From: Woeseiaceae bacterium | GTDB lineage: Bacteria > Pseudomonadota > Gammaproteobacteria > Steroidobacterales > Woeseiaceae | Assembly: GCA_013001045.1 (NCBI GenBank) | Contig: JABDNG010000096.1 | Location: 1 to 33,603, forward strand | DNA: 33,603 nucleotides | Direction: 5' to 3' | Shown: positions 25,683-33,603 of the stretch, piece by piece | Layout of the letters: every line of letters begins with the position of its first letter | Numbering within the stretch: the first letter of the stretch is position 1 | Translations under genes and position numbers: made by a program | The notes under the pieces: generated by a model | The model's input: the letters and a program-made list of their open reading frames with translations, nothing else | Database searches by the model: none | What the model was told of the DNA's origin: nothing

Positions 25683-26618
25683 GTGAAATTATCAGGGTTG
25701 ATCAAAATATGGCTTGTCAGCATCAGTTTGATTGGGCTGCAAGGCTGTGCGGTATCAAAGACAGCACAAATTGACCGCGAGACGGCCAGTGAACTGAGCA
25801 ATCAAAACCTCGACCTGCTATTTGCCACCGAGTTTCCAGTCGCGTCAAAAGACGAGGCGCTGCTGAAAGCATCGCGCGCGTATCGTAGCGCTGAGTTCAG
25901 CAAGGCGCAGTTTTTCCTTGTCAAAGCACTGGCATTTGATTCAAGTGATACCGAGGTATTGTCACAGATTGGCAACCTCCACGTCAGGAAGGGTAACGGA
26001 AAACTCGCAGGCCGGGCTTTCCATTTCGCTTTACAGCACGATCCCCAGCATGCGCCTTCTCTCGAAGGCATCGGCTTGCTGTATTTTCGGGCAGGAAATG
26101 ACGAGGCCGCACAGAAGCATTTGGAGGCGGCTATCGCAGTCAGGCCAGACCTTTGGCGCGCCCACAACGCGCTTGGAGTAATTGCTGATCGCGCTAATAA
26201 ATTCCAGCTGGCTCAACGTCATTACAATTCTGCGCTTGAGATACAGCCGCTGGCCGACAGTATCCTGATTAACCGCGGTTATTCCAAGTACCTCAATGAG
26301 AATTATCATTCAGCCGCAGTCGATTTTTTTACTGTCGCTGAACGCAGCGGCGACGACAAAGCCTGGAGAAACCTTGGCTTGGTTTATGCGAGACAGGGTT
26401 GGTACGAGGATGCGCTTGAGTCGTTTCTTCGGGTTGAAGAAGAACGCGACGCATACAATGAAACGGGCGCGATTGCGATGAGCAATGGTGATCACAGCAC
26501 GGCTTTACGATACCTGAATGAAGCCTTACGCCTCTCGCCCACATACTTTGCGAAAGCAGAAAAAAACATTGCGCAACTTCGCAAACAGAGCTCGCATGCA
26601 TTCGTGACTCCGGAATGA
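25683..26618 (+). CDS. tadD: TPR lipoprotein TadD
   Basis: A 311-residue lipoprotein with TPRs. I prefer the GTG at 25683, six bases after GGAGAGGGAG. An ATG at 25662 in the same frame has no such site and would add seven residues. The signal peptide ends in the lipobox LQGC (Cys at about residue 22). From about residue 60, tandem TPR units follow (ALLKASRAYRSAEFSKAQFF, PSLEGIGLLYFRAGNDEAAQ, AWRNLGLVYARQGWYEDALE). TadD is usually an outer-membrane lipoprotein aiding secretin assembly. This is the last gene of the cluster. Confidence 0.9.
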   Translation: MKLSGLIKIWLVSISLIGLQGCAVSKTAQIDRETASELSNQNLDLLFATEFPVASKDEALLKASRAYRSAEFSKAQFFLVKALAFDSSDTEVLSQIGNLHVRKGNGKLAGRAFHFALQHDPQHAPSLEGIGLLYFRAGNDEAAQKHLEAAIAVRPDLWRAHNALGVIADRANKFQLAQRHYNSALEIQPLADSILINRGYSKYLNENYHSAAVDFFTVAERSGDDKAWRNLGLVYARQGWYEDALESFLRVEEERDAYNETGAIAMSNGDHSTALRYLNEALRLSPTYFAKAEKNIAQLRKQSSHAFVTPE

Positions 26619-26682
26619 CAGCTCGGTTTTCGTCAAGGCCGGCTGCGTACTCATCAATCTGTTCCCGCTGCAAGGAATTGAT

Positions 26683-27342
26683 ATGACCACAGACAAGGAC
26701 TCGAACGCATTTAGTACTTCGGCGACGATGTCGGAGTCCACGCTGCGGGGAATCGGCTTGGCATTCACGAACCTGTCGCTTGCCGTTTTCTACCTGGCCT
26801 TTGCCTTTGCCAACGCGAAGAGTTTTGTCGCTGAACCGCGCTTGAGCGTCTTACTGATTGTTCTTATGGAGACAATCGCAGCTGTGTTCCTGATAATAAG
26901 GCGTGACCCCGACGAGACCGAACATTCCTGGCAAACGTGGACGACAACGACGTTTGGAACACTGGCTCCCACGCTATTTCGGCCGACTGACGCCACAGCC
27001 GATCTGATTGTCGGCGACATCCTCCAGGTGGGCGGTTTCGCCCTGCAGATCGCCGCCTTGTTGTACCTGAGCAGAAGTTTCGGCCTTCTCCCCGCGTATC
27101 GGGGCATTAAGTCCAGCGGCCTGTATAGCTGGGTTAGACACCCGCTTTACTCAGCGTACGTAATTTCTTTCATCGGATACTGGATCAATAATCAGAGCCT
27201 TGCCAACGCTGCGGTAGCTGTGTTTGGCACCGCGTTTCTGGTAATGCGCATCTATTGCGAAGAGGCGCTGTTGCTGAAATACAAGGACTACTCTCGGTAC
27301 GCGGATCGAACCCGATGGCGCCTAATTCCGGCGGTCTGGTAA
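26683..27342 (+). CDS. Isoprenylcysteine carboxyl methyltransferase-like membrane protein
   Basis: A 219-residue integral membrane protein of the ICMT/phospholipid methyltransferase family. An AAGGAA site precedes the ATG. Four to five hydrophobic segments are visible (about 23-45, 54-72, 108-130, 158-190). The family signature is in the C-terminal half: GLYSWVRHPLYSAYVISFIG (about 146-165), then EEALLLKYKDYSRYADRTRW near the end, where the S-adenosylmethionine site lies. Bacterial members methylate unknown small or lipid substrates. It follows tadD by about 64 bases on the same strand and could be read through from it, but no Tad system is known to need it. It converges on the next gene. Confidence 0.8.
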   Translation: MTTDKDSNAFSTSATMSESTLRGIGLAFTNLSLAVFYLAFAFANAKSFVAEPRLSVLLIVLMETIAAVFLIIRRDPDETEHSWQTWTTTTFGTLAPTLFRPTDATADLIVGDILQVGGFALQIAALLYLSRSFGLLPAYRGIKSSGLYSWVRHPLYSAYVISFIGYWINNQSLANAAVAVFGTAFLVMRIYCEEALLLKYKDYSRYADRTRWRLIPAVW

Positions 27343-27369
27343 TGCAAACCGGGATCAATACTATGATAG

Positions 27370-29643
27370 CTAGTCGCTCGTGACCTTCGTTTTCCATAGC
27401 ATCACTCTGACGATATTCGAGTAATCGTCCGTCCAGAGACCGGTACTCGGACTGGTTGCCAGTCGGCTCCAGCGATCGTCCGTCGCTAAACTACCCAGCG
27501 CCGCTTCGTCTCTTGCCAGAAGAACCCAGGTAGATGCATACCGAAACTGATTTGACTGTTTGAGTGCCGCAGCGGCGGCTACAGCCGGATCGGCGTCGGC
27601 ATCCATCTTGACAGGAAAAAATCTCTGGATTCTGCCTGCAAGCTTCAAATGCTGAGACAAGTTAGCCAACACTGGCTCCAAATCCATATAGCGATTGCTG
27701 ATATGGAGCATGAGCAAGCCATCATTTTCGAGCCTCTTAAAATAGAGCTCGATTGCTTCGCGCGTCATCAGGTGAACCGGAATCGAATCTGAGCTGAATG
27801 CGTCGATAACGAGCAGATCGAATTTTCTTTGAGGATCGCGCGCAAGCGAAAGCCGCGCATCGCCCAGGATAGTCTGCGAGTCGGGAGCGCACTGTTCAAG
27901 GTAGTGAAAATATCGGGTGTCACGCGCTACTGAGAGAATGGCAGCGTCGATTTCGTAGAATGTCAATTCATCATGAGGGCGCCGATAACACGCCATGGCG
28001 CCAGCGCCAAGGCCAACGATACCAACCGACAATGACTTCGGATCCGTATGAAGGGTTTCGAAAACCTGACCCGCAGGTCCCTCGCGCGTGAAATAAGTAA
28101 GTGGATCGCGCCACTTTTTCGGATCGACTGACTGTGCGCCGTGAATTGTCGTTCCATGCTGAAGGGCAAAAAATCTTCCTGAGTCGTCTTGTTTCACTGT
28201 GTGAATACCGAAAAAATTTCTCTCTGCAAGCAGCGCGACACGCTGCTGCTCTACCAGGCTATTCATCGCTGTCAGCAGAACCGCAATTCCAAGCGCAAAC
28301 CGCAGTGGACGCGGGCTGAAGCCAAACACGACCATCCCGATGACAGATGCAACGACCACAGATACAGCCTGATGTTCGGTTATCCAACTGGATACATCAG
28401 GCACGACAAGAAGCGCCAGCACTACCATGCCCACGAGCAGAGGCAGTGCGATATCGAGCTTCCACTCTCCGTTGCGCTTGACGCCGCGAGTGGGCCTGAT
28501 AGCACATGCCATAACTATCGCGATTGGGTACTCGAGATTTGAATGAAATATCACCGGCGCCAGCAGCGCATTGAAGGCACCGCCAATTACTCCGCCAAAA
28601 GACATCCAAAGGTAAAACTCAGTCAAATGACTCGCGGTCGGCCGGTGCTTCGCCAACTCGCCATGGCAAAGCATGGCCGTTACAAAGAACATACCAAGGT
28701 GTAGCAACAATGAAATTCGAACTGAAAGCAGCGGCACGTACAGAATAAAAACAAACGCCACAATAAAATAGGCGTGCACGGATACAATCCACTTGTGTTT
28801 TATCGCGGGTTTTTTGGAAAACACGATAACGAACGTCAGTAAGAATAGTACGAGGGGCACCACCCAGAACAAAGGCACTGACGCAATGTCGGTTGTAATA
28901 TGGTTAGTCACGCCCAGCAACAGGCTTGAAGGTATGAACGCCAGGATCACCCACCGTAGACGAAGCTTCCAACCAACATCGGACCTGAGTTCTGTGGTGC
29001 TCCCGAGGTGCCTGATCGGTGCGTCGGCCACGAAACATCGCTTGAGCAAATACGCGCAGGCAACCATCAGTACAGCGAATCCAGCGTAGACGATCGTCCA
29101 CGCCTCCGTCTGTTCAGTGAGCCCAAGAAACGGCTCGAGCAGTAAAGGGTAGGCAAGCAGAATAACAATACTGCCGAAATTGCTTGCGGCGTAAAGGAAG
29201 TAAGGGTTTGAGGCGTCACGGTGATTCGTGTGGGCGAACCACTTTTGCAGCAGGGGAGCGGTTGCTGATAGCACAAAAAAAGGTAGACCTATCGAGACCG
29301 CCAGCAACGCTAACAGCCATAAGGTAGGAGTTCCCTCGGTCGGCGGTGACCAGTTTGCGGCGACGGATATTGGCAGAGAAACGAAGGCCGCAGCGAGCAG
29401 GAACAAATGTAACGCGCTCTGCCGCCGAACGTCCAAGAATTGCGTCGAGTAATGTGCATACGCGTAGCCAAAGAGGAGCACGGCCTGGAAGAACACCATT
29501 GCCGTATTCCAAACAGCCGGCGCGCCTCCAAGCATCGGCAGCACCATCTTGGCGAACATCGGCTGGACCCAGAACAGCAGGATTGCACTCATCGCAAGCG
29601 CACTCGTAAAGACGAGCGGAATTGTCTTGCTATCGCTGTACAT
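27370..29643 (-). CDS. Membrane-anchored spermidine synthase-like protein
   Basis: A 757-residue two-part protein from the ATG at 29643, which has AGAGGG just before it. A GTG at 29676 would add 11 residues. The N-terminal about 470 residues form many hydrophobic helices (LFWVQPMFAKMVLPMLGGAP is the usual opening). The C-terminal about 220 residues are a class I methyltransferase-type fold as in polyamine synthases: GLGAGA (544-549), YEIDAAI (563-569), LGDARLS (593-599) and DAFSSDSIP (614-622). The spermidine-synthase DxxD site is not kept as such, so true polyamine transfer is uncertain. Substrate is unknown. Confidence 0.85.
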   Translation of the reverse strand: MYSDSKTIPLVFTSALAMSAILLFWVQPMFAKMVLPMLGGAPAVWNTAMVFFQAVLLFGYAYAHYSTQFLDVRRQSALHLFLLAAAFVSLPISVAANWSPPTEGTPTLWLLALLAVSIGLPFFVLSATAPLLQKWFAHTNHRDASNPYFLYAASNFGSIVILLAYPLLLEPFLGLTEQTEAWTIVYAGFAVLMVACAYLLKRCFVADAPIRHLGSTTELRSDVGWKLRLRWVILAFIPSSLLLGVTNHITTDIASVPLFWVVPLVLFLLTFVIVFSKKPAIKHKWIVSVHAYFIVAFVFILYVPLLSVRISLLLHLGMFFVTAMLCHGELAKHRPTASHLTEFYLWMSFGGVIGGAFNALLAPVIFHSNLEYPIAIVMACAIRPTRGVKRNGEWKLDIALPLLVGMVVLALLVVPDVSSWITEHQAVSVVVASVIGMVVFGFSPRPLRFALGIAVLLTAMNSLVEQQRVALLAERNFFGIHTVKQDDSGRFFALQHGTTIHGAQSVDPKKWRDPLTYFTREGPAGQVFETLHTDPKSLSVGIVGLGAGAMACYRRPHDELTFYEIDAAILSVARDTRYFHYLEQCAPDSQTILGDARLSLARDPQRKFDLLVIDAFSSDSIPVHLMTREAIELYFKRLENDGLLMLHISNRYMDLEPVLANLSQHLKLAGRIQRFFPVKMDADADPAVAAAAALKQSNQFRYASTWVLLARDEAALGSLATDDRWSRLATSPSTGLWTDDYSNIVRVMLWKTKVTSD

Positions 29644-29709
29644 CAAGACCCTCTGATGGGCAAACGAAAGTATCACTGACTTGACGTACTATGTCATCAA
29701 ATCAGAGTT

Positions 29710-29728
29710 GCCTCCTTTTAAAGGAGGC
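29710..29728. terminator. Palindromic hairpin between two minus-strand genes
   Basis: GCCTCCTTTTAAAGGAGGC forms nine base pairs around a single central base (about eight pairs and three loop bases in practice). It lies 14 bases beyond the stop of the 59-residue membrane gene. No clear T-run follows on the minus strand, so it is a weak terminator or mRNA end-stabiliser candidate. Confidence 0.45.
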
Positions 29729-29742
29729 GCTGGCAGGACAGA

Positions 29743-29922
29743 CTATTCCGTCGATGCGTCCGAGCGTGAGTTCCAAATCCATCCGGCGAGGAATCCGACA
29801 ACGCCGCCGAAAATGGCTACAGATAGCATATTGACTTGTCCAGAATCGATGACGGCACCAAGGGTGCCGCCTAGCACGATGCCTATGATAGTGAGGGAGA
29901 TGACCTTATTATTTTTTACCAT
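29743..29922 (-). CDS. Small integral membrane protein (59 residues)
   Basis: Read on the minus strand, AAGGAG lies about eight bases before the ATG at 29922. The frame runs 59 codons to TAG at 29743. The peptide opens MVKNNKVISLTIIGIVLGGT, then has a polar turn with DSGQVN and a second hydrophobic helix (MLSVAIFGGVVGFLAGWIWN), ending SRSDASTE. Two glycine-rich helices with a short loop indicate a hairpin in the inner membrane. I do not recognise the family. It is upstream of the spermidine-synthase-like gene on the same strand. The good ribosome binding site and clear helix pattern make it likely real in spite of its size. Confidence 0.7.
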   Translation of the reverse strand: MVKNNKVISLTIIGIVLGGTLGAVIDSGQVNMLSVAIFGGVVGFLAGWIWNSRSDASTE

Positions 29923-30389
29923 TTTTTTCTCCTTAGGGAACGCAGCGATCTACCAAATGCGTCGATGACTACGGTACACGACCGCACTACAATTGTGCCA
30001 TTAGACGCGGATTTATGAATCTGTAATTTGCCATAACAGCGAAATACCAATCGCTACAATGACCGTGGCCCCAAGGTGAGGTCTTCTGGGACAACAGGCT
30101 GCCTTCAGCCCAGATCCAGACCGGCAAAAGTCACTGGCTGTCCTTTCCTTGCTCGGGCTCATGTTCGACTCTTTTAACCACAACTTTGTTAGCAATTGAG
30201 CAACGTGCATCGCCGTTTTTCCGGTCATGCCGTGGCACCAACTTGAGCGTTTACAGCGAGTCCCGCCTTCTATCGGGTCGCCTGGCTCGACGAATTAATC
30301 GTCGCTGAACCAAGGCAGAGCGCGGCTGGGAACGACGACATCGGCATCGCTCGATTCCTGCACGTCGTCGAGTGGCCGGGCAGCACGTT
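29923..30389. other. Gene-poor intergenic stretch
   Basis: No supported gene was found. A 71-codon minus-strand frame at 30013-30228 ends in a hydrophobic segment (GATVIVAIGISLLWQITDS), but its N-terminal part looks random and there is no convincing start or family. The stretch leads into the RND relic and may be decayed coding sequence. Confidence 0.5.
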
Positions 30390-30584
30390 GCCCCATCCGA
30401 TATCGCTGATGGCGTCGCCAGGCCGACCCTGCTGAACGCCGTCAGCACCGTGTTGGTATGGCTTGGCTTGGACAGCCTGTATAAGTCGTTCGACATTGTC
30501 TCCATGTTGGGCGTTTTGATGCTGATGGGCACGATGGCCAATAACCCTGTGATGACTGTCGGGGGCAAAGCTCGAGCCGGGTAA
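30390..30584 (+). pseudogene. Relic of an RND pump C-terminal segment
   Basis: An internal piece of about 60 residues aligns to the second TM bundle of HAE-type RND pumps. It reads LLNAVSTVLVWLGLDSLYKS followed by FDIVSMLGVLMLMGTMANNP. The matching segment of the intact pump in this window (about 3256-3430) reads VLNSVGAVLAWLGLGSLHQP and FDMISMLGFLILMGTVVNNP. The frame is closed by a stop at 30584 soon after. No other part of a pump is present on either side. It must be a decayed fragment of a paralogous pump. Confidence 0.75.
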
Positions 30585-30724
30585 AAAGCGTGTCCCTCTG
30601 CATTCCTTGCGAATTCGGCGACGAAGCGTGGGGTCTGATCGTCATGCAAACCACGACGCCTAAAATCAGTTCATCTCAGCGCGCGCTGGCCTGCGCAATC
30701 AGCGGGCATCGGCGACAGCGGAAC

Positions 30725-30751
30725 AAGTTACAAAGTTACCATCGGCGCCTT
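30725..30751 (-). repeat. Dispersed GGTGCCGG-type motif, single unit
   Basis: On the minus strand this begins AAGGCGCCGATGGTAACTTT and continues GTAACTT. It is the counterpart of the site at 11151-11177, in the same orientation. It lies about 70 bases upstream of the metallohydrolase start codon, between that gene and the RND relic. Confidence 0.55.
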
Positions 30752-30823
30752 TTTTCAAAATCATGGATGACGGCGAAACGCGCTGCTGCTAGCCTCTCAA
30801 TATCCATATGGGGGTCACATTCA

Positions 30824-33277
30824 ATGATAATAAAACCTCGTTGCGCGCACGCAGCTTCCTCGGCTCTTGCAGTACTGCTGTTGGTCCCATCCTTCGCCTG
30901 GGCGCAGTGGGAACATCGCTATCCCAAGGTCAACGACTACTCGCATCACATCTACCTGGAACAACATGAATTCCCGTTTCTGTCGTCGGGACCGGTCGAT
31001 CCTGCGCCGGCGCCGGACGGCAAGTCGCTGGCGTTCGCGTCGCAGGGCTGGCTCTGGTTACTCGATCTCGAAAGTAACGTCGCGGTTCAGCTGACCAATG
31101 GCCCTGCCATTGACGGCAGGCCTCGCTGGTCGGCGGATGGCCAGCAACTCGCATTCGTCAGGGACAGCGGTACCGAGACAAGCATCGTCATTCATAACCT
31201 CGAAAAAGGCACCGAGCAGGTTGTGAATTCCCCGGCTATCGAGCTCGATCCTGAATTCTCCGCAGACGGAAACCTTCTTTACTACACGTCGGCCAGGAAC
31301 GGTGTGCTGAGCATCTGGCGCCGCGACCTGGTGTCCGGTCACGACGAGCAGGTTACCGACCTCAAGCGCACCGAGCGCAATGCGCGCCGGCTGCCGGGCG
31401 GTGACGGTCTGCTCTATCTCAACCAGGCTTACCCCAGCCGCAACATTCACCTGCGTGACTTTGTCGCGGGCGCCGACACCGTCATTCGGCGGACCGGGCT
31501 GTCGCCTGCGATGAGTTTCGATGTCCACCCTGTCGACCGCTCCATCGTCCTGAACAGGCCGGTCGGCGACGAGTACCACGTCGTTGTTGCCGACATGAAA
31601 GACCCGGTCGCCGAGCGGCGCCTCACGCCGCCAGGCAGCTACGCGTTGATGCCGGCATTCGGCGCCGACGGAACTGATGTCTATTACGTCATCCCCGATG
31701 CAAACCAGCAGTTCAGGCTGATGCGAGTACCCACCGTTGGCGGGTCGCCCAAAGAGGTTGTTATCGATGATTGGCGCTACGCAGATAAAGCCGGCGAGCT
31801 GACGATCACGACAGCGGACGAAGACGGCGAGTCCGCTCCCGCCCGGATTTCGATCCGGCGTGCCGACGGGCATCCGATTGCAACCATGGATGGACCAACG
31901 TACCTCGATCCGCAGAACGGCTACCCGTACTTTTACAGTGCGGGGAAAGTCACCGTGCCTTTACCCAGTGGCCGCTACGATGTGCTGGTGGCGCGCGGTC
32001 CGTTGAGCATGCCGGTTTCGTCGAGCACCAGGGTTCGTGCCGGGAAATCCGGGTCGCTCAACCTGACCGTAACGCGTTTGTGGGATGCCAGGGCTGCCGG
32101 TTACGTGTCAGCCGACCAGCACGTGCATCTGAACGGGGACGGGGTTTATCGCATGACGCTGGCTGATTCGCTGCCGCTGCTGGCGGGCGAAGATCTCGAC
32201 CAGCTGTTCCCGATGTCCTGGAACCGCCTCGACCGGTATGTCGACGAGCCGCTGCTCGGCGAACGCATCGCCTCTCCCGACGGCTACTCCGTGCACCAGT
32301 CGCAGGAAGTCCGGTCGAACTTTCACGGGCACATCGGCATGATCGGTTCGCGCGAAGCCTTCCACCCGTGGTTCTACGGTCCGAGGATGCCGCGCTTCGG
32401 CAGCCCCGATCGGTCCAATAGCGAGGCCATCGCGTTTGCCGAGGCGAATAACATTCTGCCTACCTATGTGCACCCGATATCGTCGCCGCAGGACCCGTTC
32501 GACGACCTCGCGGCCAATCCGATCCCGCTGGAACTCGTTGCGGACGCGGTTCTGAGCGAGAGCGTCGGCATCGAACTGGTATGCATGTGGACCAATCCGC
32601 TCGGCGTTGCCGAGGTCTGGTACCGCCTGTTGAATATTGGTCAACGTATCGTTGCAACGTCCGGAACGGACATGTTCACGGACTTTCAGCGCACGCCGGC
32701 TGCCGGCACTGCACGACTTTACGCCGAGGCTCCCGACGGCCGCAGCGACATCGACTCGATTCTCACGCAGGTACGCGCGGGGCGCAGTTTCCTGACGATG
32801 GGTCCGGTGCTGCTATTCAGCGTTGGCAACGATGCAAAGCCAGGCGACGTAACCAGCCCCGGCGAGCAATCGTGGGAGCTGACGTTAATCAGCACCGAGC
32901 CCGTCGATGTCGTCGAGATCGTTGTCAACGGCGAGGTCGTCGAACAGCTCGAAGGTATCGAAGCCGGAGAGAGGAAAGTCTACAAAGGCACCATCTCGCT
33001 ACCGACTGGTGGCTGGATCGCGGCACGAGTCCACGGCGGCACCGCCGGGTGGCCCAGCATGGCCATCGACCAGTTTGCGCACAGCAGCCCGGTCTGGATC
33101 GGTTCGGCAGGCAGCATGGACCCGGAGGTCGCAGCCCGCGCCGCCGCGGAGCTGATCAGCGCTGTCGATTTCTCCGCGGCCAAGGCGCGTAAAGCCTACG
33201 GTGAGACGCCTGTGCCGCGGCTCGAGGCACGCTTCTCTGCCGCGCGGGAGAAACTCGAGGCTCTGCTGCAGCCCTGA
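30824..33277 (+). CDS. Secreted beta-propeller/CehA-McbA family metallohydrolase
   Basis: An 817-residue exported protein from the ATG at 30824. The frame is open from 30590, but the added 78 residues precede a signal peptide and are discarded. The signal peptide ends at AWA-Q (about 27). Residues about 50-330 are a TolB/DPP-IV-like propeller with repeated SADGQQLAFVRD- and SADGNLLYYTS-type blades. The C-terminal half is a PHP/CehA-like phosphoesterase or amidohydrolase fold. Metal-ligand motifs SADQHVHLNGDG (about 428-440), then NFHGHIGMIG, PTYVHPISS and ATSGTDMFTD (about 610-620) supply His and Asp residues in the family order. The substrate is unknown. It stands alone, with GGGG near 30810 as a plausible ribosome site. 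Confidence 0.85.
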   Translation: MIIKPRCAHAASSALAVLLLVPSFAWAQWEHRYPKVNDYSHHIYLEQHEFPFLSSGPVDPAPAPDGKSLAFASQGWLWLLDLESNVAVQLTNGPAIDGRPRWSADGQQLAFVRDSGTETSIVIHNLEKGTEQVVNSPAIELDPEFSADGNLLYYTSARNGVLSIWRRDLVSGHDEQVTDLKRTERNARRLPGGDGLLYLNQAYPSRNIHLRDFVAGADTVIRRTGLSPAMSFDVHPVDRSIVLNRPVGDEYHVVVADMKDPVAERRLTPPGSYALMPAFGADGTDVYYVIPDANQQFRLMRVPTVGGSPKEVVIDDWRYADKAGELTITTADEDGESAPARISIRRADGHPIATMDGPTYLDPQNGYPYFYSAGKVTVPLPSGRYDVLVARGPLSMPVSSSTRVRAGKSGSLNLTVTRLWDARAAGYVSADQHVHLNGDGVYRMTLADSLPLLAGEDLDQLFPMSWNRLDRYVDEPLLGERIASPDGYSVHQSQEVRSNFHGHIGMIGSREAFHPWFYGPRMPRFGSPDRSNSEAIAFAEANNILPTYVHPISSPQDPFDDLAANPIPLELVADAVLSESVGIELVCMWTNPLGVAEVWYRLLNIGQRIVATSGTDMFTDFQRTPAAGTARLYAEAPDGRSDIDSILTQVRAGRSFLTMGPVLLFSVGNDAKPGDVTSPGEQSWELTLISTEPVDVVEIVVNGEVVEQLEGIEAGERKVYKGTISLPTGGWIAARVHGGTAGWPSMAIDQFAHSSPVWIGSAGSMDPEVAARAAAELISAVDFSAAKARKAYGETPVPRLEARFSAAREKLEALLQP

Positions 33278-33288
33278 TTTGAAGGAAC

Positions 33289-33410
33289 GGTGCCGGGCTG
33301 ATCCCGGCCCGATTCCGGCCCGCCCTGTCGAGCGTCAAGAACAGGCGCCGGCGATAACCGAAACGTTATTAAGTTACCACCGGCACCTTCGTTTAAGTTA
33401 CCGGCACCTT
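33289..33410. repeat. Dispersed GGTGCCGG motif cluster flanking a short spacer
   Basis: GGTGCCGG at 33289-33296 faces CCGGCACC at 33380-33387, and a second CCGGCACC at 33401-33408. The two right-hand copies are direct units (33364-33389 and 33391-33410), each with AAGTTACC before the core. The spacer is GC-rich and holds a direct repeat CCGGCCCG. The cluster fills the gap between the metallohydrolase gene and the converging gene at 33415. Confidence 0.6.
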
Positions 33411-33414
33411 CGTT

Positions 33415-33603
33415 CTAGTCCGACGGCGCATCGCAGTTCGGACACGGATTTGCACCGATGATCGTAAGGACCGCACCCTCAATCACCCTGAATCCGTTTC
33501 TGATCGCTACCACTGGTGCAACAAGCGTCAGGTCGCCGTCGGGCGGTACGACGTCGGTCGTCCCCAATACGTCGATCAAAACGTTTGCCGCACAGCTCTT
33601 GGC
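33415..33603 (-). CDS. 3' end of a minus-strand gene, product unknown, truncated by window edge
   Basis: On the minus strand a frame open from the window edge runs 62 codons to TAG at 33415. It reads VLIDVLGTTDVVPPDGDLTL, then VAPVVAIRNGFRVIEGAVLT and IIGANPCPNCDAPSD. The GFRVIEGAVLT pattern, a short beta-strand array with a C-terminal Cys pair, resembles the ends of secreted repeat-type proteins, but no family can be named from the tail. Codon use looks normal for the window. It converges on the metallohydrolase gene, with the repeat cluster between them. Confidence 0.65.
   Translation of the reverse strand, partial: AKSCAANVLIDVLGTTDVVPPDGDLTLVAPVVAIRNGFRVIEGAVLTIIGANPCPNCDAPSD

Noticed and set aside
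30013-30228. Minus-strand 71-codon frame with a hydrophobic end
   Set aside because: Only the last 20 residues look like a membrane helix. The start and N-terminal part are unconvincing.
30590-30823. Upstream extension of the metallohydrolase
   Set aside because: It precedes a clear signal peptide and runs through a copy of the dispersed repeat, so translation from there is unlikely.
33301-33360. GC-rich direct repeats as a CRISPR or tRNA gene
   Set aside because: The repeats are only eight bases long, without regular spacers or a cloverleaf.

Overview
The window looks like chromosomal DNA of a free-living, probably marine or sediment, gammaproteobacterium. The support is gene content: an SstT-type symporter close in sequence to the enterobacterial protein, an HAE-type RND pump, a TolB-like/TPR inner-membrane protein of a kind common in environmental Gammaproteobacteria, and a Tad (Flp) pilus locus. 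No rRNA or tRNA gene, CRISPR array or intact transposon was seen, and the genus cannot be named from this sequence alone.

Layout. 1-3716: the end of an RND periplasmic adaptor and its inner-membrane pump. 3717-11200: single housekeeping or accessory genes (a secreted charged coiled-coil protein, an SDR with a signal peptide, a modC 3' remnant, sstT, a DRG/Obg-like TGS GTPase, a TolB-like/TPR protein). These are separated by short repeats, a REP-like palindrome and a frameshifted transposase tail. 11207-13594: three minus-strand genes, namely a secreted protein, a lipoprotein, and a receiver-AraC regulator divergent from the pilus locus. 13907-26618: a nearly gap-free plus-strand Tad locus in the order flp, tadV, AAA+ ATPase, cpaB, cpaC, small lipoprotein, tadG-like, two tadE-like genes, cpaE, cpaF, tadB, tadC, tadD. 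26683-29922: an ICMT-like membrane methyltransferase converging on a membrane-anchored spermidine-synthase-like protein, then a 59-residue membrane protein. 29923-30823: gene-poor sequence with an RND pump relic. 30824-33277: a secreted beta-propeller plus CehA/McbA-type metallohydrolase. 33415-33603: the 3' end of another minus-strand gene.

How it works together. The pilus locus encodes a full machine: a Flp pilin and two pseudopilins processed by TadV, the CpaC secretin with CpaB and lipoproteins at the envelope, the CpaF motor with TadB/TadC as platform, the CpaE/TadZ localisation ATPase, and TadD as a likely secretin-assembly lipoprotein. An additional winged-helix/AAA+ ATPase sits second after the pilin and has no assigned role in the classical system. 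The receiver-AraC gene and the palindromes in the divergent intergenic region are the best candidates for control. A strong hairpin right after flp could set a high pilin-to-machine ratio.

The least ordinary signals are a dispersed intergenic motif built on GGTGCCGG (at least six sites, two forming inverted-repeat elements), gene relics (modC, transposase, RND pump), and the impression by eye that about 11.2-30.7 kb is poorer in G+C than both flanks, with copies of the dispersed motif near both edges.
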